Assembly: GCA_021788095.1 (NCBI GenBank)
Contig: JAJYLB010000017.1
Location: 1-64,000, forward strand
DNA length: 64,000 nt
Origin: Acidobacteriota bacterium
GTDB taxonomy: Bacteria; Acidobacteriota; Terriglobia; Acidiferrales; UBA7541
Direction of reading: 5' to 3'
Part shown: positions 18,926 to 26,693 of the stretch, in pieces
Numbering within the stretch: the stretch's first letter is position 1
How the letters are laid out: each line of letters begins with the position of its first letter
The notes under the pieces: generated by a model
Seen by the model: the letters and a program-made list of their open reading frames with translations, nothing else
Told to the model about the DNA's origin: nothing
Database searches by the model: none
Translations under genes and position numbers: made by a program

Positions 18926-21892
18926 TTCGGTCAGCGTGGGATTCGACTCGCCTGGCGTCATATCGATGACGACAGCTCGCGAGGGCGAAAGGAAGTAGAG
19001 GACGGAGCTTCCTGCTGCGCCAAGCGTTCCCCTGCCAGACGCTGAGACCGCATACGGCTGGGAAAAACTTTGGGCTGCGGGATTCCCTCCGCCAGGATTC
19101 GCGATTCTTACGCTTCCCGCCAGTTGGCCGTCGCCGCCGCTTGATGCCGTGCCCCACTCAAGCACATCGCCGCCTGCCGGCGCGGCCAGGGTGCGGAAGG
19201 CGAAATCGCCCGACAGGGTCGCATTGCTGAAGAGCCCTGCGGCTTGGGGATACAGTTCCCCACTCGATGCTCCCGCGCCGCTCCCTACCACCACCGCCCG
19301 ATTGCGGCCCACCAGGTAAGCGACCAGCGGCGCCGCGGCCGAGTCCAGGACAATGGCAGCGCGTCCGTCGGGCGCCACCGTGTAGGATCCCGCGCCGCTG
19401 CGCGTTTCCACTCTGCCGGCGTTATTCTCGTCCAACGAGTACTCGAGCCGGCCCATCCCATCGAACGTCACGAGACCCGCGGCAACTTGCGATCCTTGGC
19501 TCGCCGCTTGCTGGCCGCCGCCGGCGCTCGCGCCCGCCATGCGAATCACACTCGCACCCGAAAGAGAAGCGGTGGAGAACGCGCCTGCGTCGGCGGCCGC
19601 TTGCGCCAGGGCACGACCGCTGCTCCAGGGTTCGGCCTGGCGCGGGTCCGTGCTCACCAGGAACCACTCGCCAGCCGAAACGGGGTAGAAAGCCCAGTGC
19701 AGCACGCCCTCAGGCCCGCGCAGCGCAAGCGTGCCGCGTCCGGCAGTATCCAGGGTGTAGGAGCCGGCGACGGACGCCGCGGGTGCGACGTTGCCACCGT
19801 CGTTCCAGTCGAGCTGCCCCGACCGAATCGCTCCCGCGGCGTCGGCTTGGAAGGTGCCGGCGAGCGCTACGCGTTCGCCTTCGAGTCCCGTGCCGGCGAG
19901 GCCGAAGGAGTAAGCCCCCGCAAGGGCCGCAGGAGTGAACGCGGCCACCGTTTGCTTCTGAAAGATTCCCGTTCCCCGCGTGCCGGAATTGTCGGTTTCG
20001 GTGAATTGCGCCTCGCTTTCCGACTGGTTGAGAGCGAAACGGAAAGTTCCGAGCGCCGCGCCTTCCGGCGCGCTCTCGAGCGCGAGGCTGCCCTGGCCCC
20101 CGGCCGATACGGTGTAGGAGCCGGAGAACGGCTCGGCTGTGCTCACCCCCGAGGCGCGCGTCGCGTCGTCGATCCCGGTGACGTTCCCTGCCGCATCCGC
20201 CGTGAACCTGCCGGCAATCGCCACGGGACCGGAAGCGTCGTAGCCGTCGAAGGCGAAAGCGTAGCTCCCGGCGAACCGCGCGGCAGCCGCGGAAGAGCTG
20301 ATCGTGATGGTAGCCGATCCCGAAGCCGTGACTTGGGCCGAGGATAACGCCGACAGCGTGACGGTGGCGTTGCTGGGAACCGTGCTGGGAGCGAAATAGG
20401 TGGTCGCCTGGCCGCTCGCGGTGTTGGCGGGCGAGACGGCGCCGCAGCCGGGCGAGCAGGCATTGCCGCCCTGCGTCAACTCCCACTGCGCTCCGGCGTT
20501 CGTCGGATCGTTCGTCACCGTCGCCGTGAACGTCGTTCGATTGCCCGCCGGCACGGTGGCCGAGGAGGGAGAAACGGCGACGCCGATGGGCGGATAGAGA
20601 CTTATGGAGGCGGTGGCCGACTTGGTGTTGTCGGTCACGGATGTGGCTGTCAGCGTCACCGTAGCGGCGCTCGAGATCGCGTTCGGCGCGGTGTAGGTCG
20701 TGTTCACCCCGCTCCCGGTCGTGGTTGGCGAAAGCGTGCCGCAACTCGCGGAACACGCCGCGCCATTTTGCGTCAGCGTCCACTTCACCCCGCCGTTCTT
20801 GATGTCGTTGGTCACGAGCGCGCTGAACGTGGTGGTTTGCGTGGCGTAGAGTACGGCCGTGGACGGAAAGACCTGCACGGTGATCGGCTGGGTCACGATT
20901 GTCGCGTAAGCCGCTATCGAAGTTTGCGCTACCGAAGTCGCCGTGAGCGTTACGGTCGTGGCCAAGGCGGGAGCCGTGTAGGTGGTGGCCGCGCCGCTTG
21001 CCGTGGTCGTGGGCGAAATCGTCCCGCAAGCGGATGCCGAGCAGGAACTCCCGTTCTGGCTCAGGTTCCAGGTCACACCCTTGTTCGAGCTGTCGTTGGT
21101 CACCGTGGCCGTGAACGCCTGCGTGCCGCCTTCCGGCACGTTGGCCACATACGACGGGGAAACGGAAACGGTGAGCCCGCCGGAAATCGTGATCGTCGCC
21201 CAGGCGGTCTCGCCGGGAAAAGCCACGGAGGTCGCCGTGAGCGTCACCACGGTGTTGGAGCTAGGCGCCGTGGAGGGCGCGGTGTAGGTGGTGGCCACGC
21301 CATCGGCCGTGCTTGTGGGTGAAACGCTGCCGCAGCCGGGCGAGCAGGCCACCCCGCTCTGCGTCAAAGTCCAGTTCACGCCCTTGTTGGAAGTGTCGTT
21401 GGCGACGGTGGCGACGAACTGCTGCGTATCGTTGGTGGCGCCGGAGACGTTCAGCCCTACCGTGGCGGAGGTTGGGGAGACGGAAACCGCCGTCGTGCCG
21501 GTGGTCGTGATGGTCACGGAATAAGCGATGGTGGTCTGGGTCACCGAAGTCGCGGTGAGGGTGAGGGTCAGCGCGGTGCCGGGCGCGGTGTAGGTAGCCG
21601 CGGCGCCGCTGGCCGAAGTTGTGGGGGAGATGGAGCCGCAGGCAGGCGAGCAGGCCTCGCCGAATTGGGACAGGGTCCAGGTCACACCCTGATTCTTCGA
21701 GTCGTTAGTGACAGTCGCGGTGAAGGTCTGCGTCCCTCCCAGCGCCACGACGGCCGAACCGGGAGAAACGGTTACCGTCAGGATGCCCGAGGACGAAGAA
21801 GAGCCTTTCCCGCAGCCCGCGCTAAAGCCCAAGAGAAGGAAAAGGATGGCGCCAGCAACCCACTTCGTCGAGCAGGTTGCTTTCGCCGCCAT
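18887..21892 (-). CDS. Lipoprotein with five Ig-like tandem repeats
   Basis: About 1001 residues. ATG 21892 gives a lipoprotein signal, with lipobox FSAGC and lipid-acceptor Cys27, followed by a Gly/Ser linker. Then come five tandem Ig-like (Big-type) domains of about 95-100 residues, each starting VSPxSA, containing TVTND..N.GV.W.L and CS..CG..SPT, and ending TTYTAP; DNA period 286-303 bases over about 20290-21790. Paired cysteines CSPxCG in each repeat suggest a disulfide loop. The C-terminal half has four looser units with GxYxF and ADAAG or SGRGTL motifs. A surface adhesin or scaffold is likely. An in-frame ATG at 21949 is an alternative start. Confidence 0.82.
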   Translation of the reverse strand: MAAKATCSTKWVAGAILFLLLGFSAGCGKGSSSSSGILTVTVSPGSAVVALGGTQTFTATVTNDSKNQGVTWTLSQFGEACSPACGSISPTTSASGAAATYTAPGTALTLTLTATSVTQTTIAYSVTITTTGTTAVSVSPTSATVGLNVSGATNDTQQFVATVANDTSNKGVNWTLTQSGVACSPGCGSVSPTSTADGVATTYTAPSTAPSSNTVVTLTATSVAFPGETAWATITISGGLTVSVSPSYVANVPEGGTQAFTATVTNDSSNKGVTWNLSQNGSSCSASACGTISPTTTASGAATTYTAPALATTVTLTATSVAQTSIAAYATIVTQPITVQVFPSTAVLYATQTTTFSALVTNDIKNGGVKWTLTQNGAACSASCGTLSPTTTGSGVNTTYTAPNAISSAATVTLTATSVTDNTKSATASISLYPPIGVAVSPSSATVPAGNRTTFTATVTNDPTNAGAQWELTQGGNACSPGCGAVSPANTASGQATTYFAPSTVPSNATVTLSALSSAQVTASGSATITISSSAAAARFAGSYAFAFDGYDASGPVAIAGRFTADAAGNVTGIDDATRASGVSTAEPFSGSYTVSAGGQGSLALESAPEGAALGTFRFALNQSESEAQFTETDNSGTRGTGIFQKQTVAAFTPAALAGAYSFGLAGTGLEGERVALAGTFQADAAGAIRSGQLDWNDGGNVAPAASVAGSYTLDTAGRGTLALRGPEGVLHWAFYPVSAGEWFLVSTDPRQAEPWSSGRALAQAAADAGAFSTASLSGASVIRMAGASAGGGQQAASQGSQVAAGLVTFDGMGRLEYSLDENNAGRVETRSGAGSYTVAPDGRAAIVLDSAAAPLVAYLVGRNRAVVVGSGAGASSGELYPQAAGLFSNATLSGDFAFRTLAAPAGGDVLEWGTASSGGDGQLAGSVRIANPGGGNPAAQSFSQPYAVSASGRGTLGAAGSSVLYFLSPSRAVVIDMTPGESNPTLTELLRVQHFREPRP

Positions 21893-22090
21893 TCGCCGCA
21901 GGTACCGACCCGCGCCACCTTCCGGCCTCCTCCGACGCGCTCGCTTCATCCGGCTACGCCACGACGAGAAAGCCGCAACACACCATGCGCCCATTCACCA
22001 ACCCTTTGTGCCTGAAGGCCGACAGCGTCACCCTCCGTCCGATCGGGAGAACCCCGACGACCCCCTAGTATACGGCACAATCGAGCGCGA

Positions 22091-22495
22091 TTATTTCTGC
22101 CGGGTCGCGGTCCAGTCCAGCGGGTTCCCCATGAAGTCCACGGTGCCCTTCATCGAATCGCCCGAAATCGTCCCAGTGTACTTTTGACTCCTGGTGCCTC
22201 CATTACGCATGGTGAATGTGACCGTGAACTCCACCTTGTCGCCGGTCACCGATCCCGTCAGTTGCTGCGTGAACTGGCGCCCGCCGAAATTCGCTTCGAT
22301 CGTGCCGGTAAGCTTGCCGGCATCGTCCTGCTTCACCGTCATCGTGCGGTTCATGGCGCCGCGCGGGCCCTGCATCGAGAGCTGCCACTTTCCGGTGGCG
22401 TTTGCCGGCGCCTGTGCCGCGGCGAAAGCCGCGAAGCTCAGCGCCAGTACGAACGTGCAAGCACCTGCGATCCCTGCGATTTTTCTGTGCATCAT
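22091..22495 (-). CDS. Small secreted beta-rich protein
   Basis: 134 residues: signal peptide (MMHRKIAGIAGACTFVLALS, cleavage near FAAAQA), then a compact beta-rich domain with alternating MTVKQDDAGKLTGTIEANFGG, VTGDKVEFTVTF, KYTGTISGDSMKGTVDF. The pattern of G-x-(V/I)-x-G-D-x turns is that of small lipocalin-like or DUF-type exported proteins found repeatedly in acidobacterial genomes. AAGGAG lies 4-7 bases before the two ATGs. No function is assigned. Confidence 0.75.
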   Translation of the reverse strand: MMHRKIAGIAGACTFVLALSFAAFAAAQAPANATGKWQLSMQGPRGAMNRTMTVKQDDAGKLTGTIEANFGGRQFTQQLTGSVTGDKVEFTVTFTMRNGGTRSQKYTGTISGDSMKGTVDFMGNPLDWTATRQK

Positions 22496-22714
22496 GAAGC
22501 TCCTTTTCGGTCCGTCAAGGTGCGCGAAGAGCCGGGTGAACCGCCGTCCGCTGGCGCGTGACGGCCATGTGGCGCGAAGCCGCCGGCCGCAAGAAACTTC
22601 CCTCGGGCGGGTACGCCCGTGCCTCGGGAAGCCGCCTTCAACCCGCTTCTTTCCGCGCACTCCGGGGTCAACTACTGAGACGCAAAGGAGCGACCACCGG
22701 TTGCGGCAGGCCAG

Positions 22715-22953
22715 AAGCCATTTCAAAACCTTCTTCTTCGGGGGTCGGAGCTTCAGCTCCGACAAAAAGCAGCTCAAAAATAAGGGCTTTAGCAGGACGC
22801 TGCAAAAGGCCTCTTTTCGCAAGGGCACGACTTCAGTCGTGCCGTAAGTGCTTGCGCAAGAAAGCGGCTTCAGCCGCTGGGGGCCGCTCGCCCGCGTTTT
22901 GCAGCATCCTGTTAGCCCCTGAAGGGACCCGGCGGAAGTCTTTGAGATAGGTT
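22715..22953. mobile_element. Inverted-repeat element, 116-bp type, interrupted by a second element
   Basis: Left end AAGCCATTTCAAAACC (22715-22730) and right end ending in GATAGGTT (to 22953) are degenerate inverted repeats matching the intact copy at 26224-26339. Interior palindrome GTCGGAGCTTCAGCTCCGAC (22743-22762) is shared base for base with that copy. Removing the nested element and one TTAG leaves exactly 116 bases, the size of the intact copy. Flanks are CCAG and CTAG, consistent with a decayed CTAG target duplication. It encodes nothing. The right CTAG supplies the TAG stop of recX. Confidence 0.75.
22793..22911. mobile_element. Nested inverted-repeat element with TTAG target duplication
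   Basis: 119 bases with ends CAGGACGCTGCAAAA and (inverted) CAGGATGCTGCAAAA, flanked on both sides by TTAG (22789-22792 and 22912-22915). It carries two internal palindromes with the same small loop: GGCACGACTTCAGTCGTGCC and AGCGGCTTCAGCCGCT. It interrupts the older element at 22715-22953 inside a hairpin of that element. No coding capacity, so it would need a transposase in trans. Confidence 0.8.
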
Positions 22954-23484
22954 CTAGTCGTCGCCGGCATCGTTCCCGGGCAGTTCCCCGCCACGGCCGA
23001 GCCGCCGAAATTCGTCGCGTATTCGGTCGCCGGGGAAGCCGGCGCGGAGCAGACTCCGGTAAAGCGAACCCAATTGCCGACTGCCCGGCGCGGCAAGCGT
23101 CGCGCCCGCGTGGCGGCGCAGCCAGATCTCGATTCGCCGCCGCAGCAGTGCGCCCTCGTCGGTCTCCGAACCGAGTTCGGCAAGGGCGGCTTCGATGAAG
23201 CGGTCCGCCACGCCGCGCGCTCGCAGCTCCCGCGCGATGCGATAACGCCCTTGGCGGCGGCCTTCGGCGCGGGCGCGGGCGAACTGGCGCGCGTAACGAG
23301 CGTCGTCCAGCAGGCCTTCGCTCTTCAACTTGCCGAGCACCGGAGCTACCTGGGCGCGGTCGGCGGCGCGGCGCTCGAGCAGTTGGCGCATCTCGTAGGC
23401 GGAGTGCGCGCGACGCGCGAGCGCCCCCACAGCAGCAGCGTAGAGATCCGCTGGCGTGCCGAGTTGGCGTGGTCCGCGTCCCAT
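22954..23484 (-). CDS. recX: Regulatory protein RecX
   Basis: About 176 residues, with the three-helix repeats typical of RecX: AAVGALARRAHSAYEMRQLL, LLDDARYARQFARARAEGR, and RGVADRFIEAAL. RecX binds and modulates RecA filaments. Start ATG 23484 (GGAG 8 bases upstream); GTG 23487 is possible. It lies 25 bases downstream of ggt. Unusually, its TAG stop is part of the CTAG target site of the inverted-repeat element that follows. recA is not in the window. Confidence 0.85.
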   Translation of the reverse strand: MGRGPRQLGTPADLYAAAVGALARRAHSAYEMRQLLERRAADRAQVAPVLGKLKSEGLLDDARYARQFARARAEGRRQGRYRIARELRARGVADRFIEAALAELGSETDEGALLRRRIEIWLRRHAGATLAAPGSRQLGSLYRSLLRAGFPGDRIRDEFRRLGRGGELPGNDAGDD

Positions 23485-23509
23485 CACCCCGCTCCGTCTC
23501 GCCGCCTCT

Positions 23510-25219
23510 CTACCTTCGGCTGGGGAAGATGGGTTCCGGCTCGGGGATGGCGGCGCCGTCTTTGCGGGGTGAAGACGCTCCGTACTTCATGCCGGTCGCC
23601 GAATCGTACATCACGGCGTGGCCGCCGCCCATCGCCGTCGAGAAGGCGCCGCGCACGCGCAGGCGGTAGCCCATCTTGGAGAGCGCGTCGCGAATGGCGG
23701 CGGGCACGCGGTCCTCGATATAGAAGTCGCAGCCATCCAACCCCGCGTTGGTGAACCGCGGGGCCTCGAGTGCGCCCTGCAGATCCATCCCGTAATCCAC
23801 GACGTCCGAGACGAATTGCGCGTGGGCCTGGGGCTGGTTCAGCCCGCCCATGATTCCGAATCCGATGTGTAGCGGCCCCTTCTGCATAAAGCCGGGAATG
23901 ATGGTGTGCCACGGCCGCTTGCGTCCGGCCAGCACGTCCGGGCTTTTTGGGTCGAGGTTGAAGAGGGCCCCGCGGTCCTGGAGCGCGAAACCGTAGGGAT
24001 CGACCACGACGAACGACCCGAATCCCTCGAAAAGGCTCTGGATCAGCGAGACGATGTTCCCCTGGCTATCCACGGCGGTGAGGTAGGTCGTATCGCCGTT
24101 GTATCGCCAGGGATTCCCCGCCGCCACCTGGCAGCTTGCCTTACCCGGCTCGATGGTCGCCGCGCGCTCGGCGGCGTACGCCTTCGATAGAATCCCCGCG
24201 ACCGGCACGCGCACCATCCGCGGATCGCCGATGTACTGCCGCAGGTCGGCATAGGCCAGTTGCTGCGCCGCCATCTTGATTCCGAAGGCCTTCGCGCTCA
24301 GAAAGCCGTCCTGCCCCAGCGGGAATTTCTCCATGATGTTGAGCATTTCGAGCGCGGCCATGCCCTGGCCGTTGGGTGGAAGCTCGTAAATCTTCCAGCC
24401 GCGATAGGTGGTGGAAATCGGCGTGACCCATTCGGGCTCGAAGTCGGCGAGATCCGCCGCGGTCATTACCCCACCCTGCTTCCGGGAAGTCTCGAGGATG
24501 GCTTTCGCGATGGGGCCACGGTAGAAGGCTTGGGGACCGCCGTCTGCGACGAGTTCCAGAGCGCGCGCGTAGGCGGGATTGCGGAAGGTCTGGCCCACCT
24601 GCGGCGCTTTTCCGCCCGGCAAGAACACCTGTGTGTTCACTCCGCGCTGGAGATGCGCCTGGTCCCCGTGCCAATACGCGGCGACGAACTGGGTGACGGG
24701 GAAACCGTGCCGCGCGTAATAAATCGCGGGAAGGAACAGCTCCTTCCAAGGCAACTTGCCAAAGCGCTGGTGCAGCGCCCACCAGCCGGCCACCGCTCCC
24801 GGCACGGTCGCGGAGTAGATGCCGAAGTGCGGCATGCGGGTAATGCCTTTGCTTTTGAGGAAGACCGGTGTCAGCTTCTCCGGCGCCCAGCCGCTGGCGT
24901 TGAGGCCGGTGAGCTTGCCCGTTTTCGCGTCGTATTCGATGGCGAAGAGGTCGCCACCCATCCCATTGAGCATGGGCTCGAGCACGCCCATGGCCGCGTT
25001 GGCGGCGATAGCGGCGTCGGCTGCCGAGCCGCCCCGTGCCAGAATCTCCGAAGCCGCCTGCGAAGCCAGCACCTGATCGCTCGCCACGATTCCCAGCCGT
25101 GAAATCACCATCGAGCGGGCGTCGGTGCGGTCGAGCGCGCTATGGGGCATCTGCGCGAAGAGGGGCGCCGCGAGGGAAATCGCAAGAAAGAAACAAGGAA
25201 TAGCGGTTGCATATCTCAT
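23510..25219 (-). CDS. ggt: Gamma-glutamyltransferase (exported)
   Basis: 569 residues. Signal peptide (MRYATAIPCFFLAISLAAPLFAQ), then the Ntn-hydrolase Ggt fold: ASEILARGGSAADAAIAANA, LEPMLNGMGGDLF, YSATVPGAVAGWWALHQRFG. The autoprocessing nucleophile is Thr377 in NGDTTYLTAVD, which corresponds to the TTH of E. coli Ggt. Late blocks GGLNQPQAHAQFVSDVVDYGM and the C-terminal GGGHAVMYD complete the family. The enzyme cleaves or transfers gamma-glutamyl groups from glutathione and peptides in the periplasm. Downstream recX follows after 25 bases on the same strand. Confidence 0.93.
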   Translation of the reverse strand: MRYATAIPCFFLAISLAAPLFAQMPHSALDRTDARSMVISRLGIVASDQVLASQAASEILARGGSAADAAIAANAAMGVLEPMLNGMGGDLFAIEYDAKTGKLTGLNASGWAPEKLTPVFLKSKGITRMPHFGIYSATVPGAVAGWWALHQRFGKLPWKELFLPAIYYARHGFPVTQFVAAYWHGDQAHLQRGVNTQVFLPGGKAPQVGQTFRNPAYARALELVADGGPQAFYRGPIAKAILETSRKQGGVMTAADLADFEPEWVTPISTTYRGWKIYELPPNGQGMAALEMLNIMEKFPLGQDGFLSAKAFGIKMAAQQLAYADLRQYIGDPRMVRVPVAGILSKAYAAERAATIEPGKASCQVAAGNPWRYNGDTTYLTAVDSQGNIVSLIQSLFEGFGSFVVVDPYGFALQDRGALFNLDPKSPDVLAGRKRPWHTIIPGFMQKGPLHIGFGIMGGLNQPQAHAQFVSDVVDYGMDLQGALEAPRFTNAGLDGCDFYIEDRVPAAIRDALSKMGYRLRVRGAFSTAMGGGHAVMYDSATGMKYGASSPRKDGAAIPEPEPIFPSRR

Positions 25220-25378
25220 GACCGCGGAGTTTAACGACTGCTCCTCCGGATGGCAACACCCGCGCCTCGGCTTCCCCTGGCACCGCCACGAGCGGAAGAC
25301 TCTCGTTGGTTCGCTGACCCGGTGTACCGCGGCGCGGACCCCGTCGAAGCTCCCGAGGGCACCGCCCCCATAACCGTC

Positions 25379-25398
25379 ATTCCCGCGGAAGCGGGAAT
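25379..25398. repeat. ATTCCCGC-type palindromic repeat
   Basis: ATTCCCGC-GGAA-GCGGGAAT (20 bases) within a broader CGTCATTCCCGCGGAAGCGG context. This is the widespread dRS3/REP-like motif that often yields spurious WIPASAGMT frames on its opposite strand. Single copy in the window, next to a transposase remnant. Confidence 0.65.
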
Positions 25399-25560
25399 CC
25401 AGTCGTGTCCATCCGTCGGCCCACCATGTTTGTCAGAAAAACAAGCTCTCACGATTGTGCAGCACGGAGATCGGGTTTGGGTTATCCCCCATTTCGAGAC
25501 GAAACTCGGGCTGAGGGCTGGTCGCCCGTACGTTACGGATTTACGCAAGCCGTCCAGAAC

Positions 25561-25686
25561 GCGATGCCCGCGTTATACTGTGCATCGTACAACTTCGTTC
25601 GCGTCCACCAAACGCCGCGCGTTACCCCCGCTGTGGAAGCTGGAATCACAGATCGCATTTGGACAATAAGCGAAATCATTCAGTGA
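25561..25686 (+). pseudogene. Transposase C-terminal remnant
   Basis: The frame reads LYCASYNFVRVHQTPRVTPA and then EAGITDRIWTISEI, which matches the conserved C-terminal YNFxRxHxTLRVTPAMEAGITDxVW block of a common insertion-sequence transposase family. Only about 40 codons remain; the catalytic DDE core is absent and the upstream sequence is not coherent. It shows that an insertion element once occupied this spot, between ggt and the GIY-YIG gene. Confidence 0.7.
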
Positions 25687-25731
25687 AGGAAACAGGGCCA
25701 AACCTCGAATCCGTTCTGGCAGGAGGCTGCT

Positions 25732-26037
25732 GTGGCATTCTCGCAATGGTGGGCCTTCCGATGGGGAATGGTTGAGTACGACCACGAAAAAAGCGGAGTC
25801 TACCAGTTTGCCGACGCGACGGGAACGGTCGTTTACATCGGCGGTTCGGACAATGTGAAAAGACGACTTGCGCAACATCTCGGAGAAGACACGACGACCT
25901 GCATCAGGAGGAAGGCCGCAAAGTACCGCGTCGAGTACACGTCCCACTACAGAAGGCGCGAGAAAGAGCTTTACGACGAGTTCGTGCGGAAGTACGGGAA
26001 ACCGCCGGAGTGCAACGATGTTGCGCCTAGAAGATAG
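25732..26037 (+). CDS. Small GIY-YIG domain protein
   Basis: 101 residues. GTG 25732 follows AGGAGG with a five-base gap. The core is SGVYQFADATGTVVYIGGSDNVKRRL: GVY and VYIG are the two GIY-YIG strands, and Arg64/Arg65-region residues plus a later Glu (YDEFVRKYG) could complete the site. Length fits single-domain GIY-YIG proteins related to nucleases in mobile elements and DNA repair. It lies in an insertion-rich patch after a transposase remnant, so horizontal origin is plausible. Confidence 0.8.
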   Translation: MAFSQWWAFRWGMVEYDHEKSGVYQFADATGTVVYIGGSDNVKRRLAQHLGEDTTTCIRRKAAKYRVEYTSHYRRREKELYDEFVRKYGKPPECNDVAPRR

Positions 26038-26223
26038 CGTCCTTCCCCTGAAGCGAAATCTCGGGTGAACGGGAGCGTGCCGATTCTATTTCTCGCCAGC
26101 CTTCGATCGGACGCAACTCTAATTCTGCGGATTCTGCCGATCTTGGGAGGTCCCCCAGCCGTCATAGTAGCCATCCTTGGTGAAGAAATGCTCCACACCT
26201 CTCGAATCAATGATGCGATCTAG

Positions 26224-26339
26224 AAGCTATTGCGAAACCCCCGATTTCGGGGGTCGGAGCTTCAGCTCCGACAAAAAGGCGGCCAAAATGAAGGGGCTTC
26301 AGCCCCTGAAGCATGTGCCGGGAGGTTTTGCAATAGCTT
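26224..26339. mobile_element. Intact 116-bp inverted-repeat element with CTAG target duplication
   Basis: Ends AAGCTATTGCGAAACC and GGTTTTGCAATAGCTT are inverted repeats (15 of 16 match). Both sides carry CTAG (26220-26223 and 26340-26343). Inside are three palindromes: CCCCCGATTTCGGGGG, GTCGGAGCTTCAGCTCCGAC (26253-26272) and AGGGGCTTCAGCCCCT (26292-26307). It has no gene. Same type as the interrupted copy at 22715-22953. Confidence 0.85.
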
Positions 26340-26343
26340 CTAG

Positions 26344-26693
26344 GATCGCGTGCCCCAGTCCCGATGGTGCGCCTGCCGCACCTTCGCGTCAATTCGGATA
26401 AGCACTATTTCGCAGCGGGGAAGACAAGGGGTGGCGGCTCCGTAAGTGTCCGCAAGGGGATTACTGGGGGGGCTAAATGCATCACAAATTTGAACTTGGA
26501 GATTTCAAAGGCGGAGCCAAGACGCCCCCCGCCTCCCGGAAAGCAAGGCTGCCGGCCGGCCGCTTGCAGGGTGAGGGCTGCCGCGTATCCGAGCGGGCCC
26601 GCTCCGGCGTAGGGCCGGACGTCAACCGGACCAAGGGCCGGCGTGGGGTGGTTTCCCCGGCGGCGAGGTTTGACTCGCTTGCCGGGTCCGGCT
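26344..26693. other. Intergenic region, nothing recognised
   Basis: 350 bases between the small inverted-repeat element and the VWFA-type gene. Contains short frames of low-complexity Arg/Gly-rich type that are not supported as genes. No promoter or terminator was identified. Confidence 0.35.

Noticed and set aside
22833-23183. Minus-strand frame overlapping recX and the inverted-repeat element
   Set aside because: It is a shadow frame running through the element; recX is clear in the other frame.
25573-25947. Minus-strand 124-codon frame over the transposase remnant
   Set aside because: It runs antisense to both the remnant and the GIY-YIG gene and has no recognisable feature.
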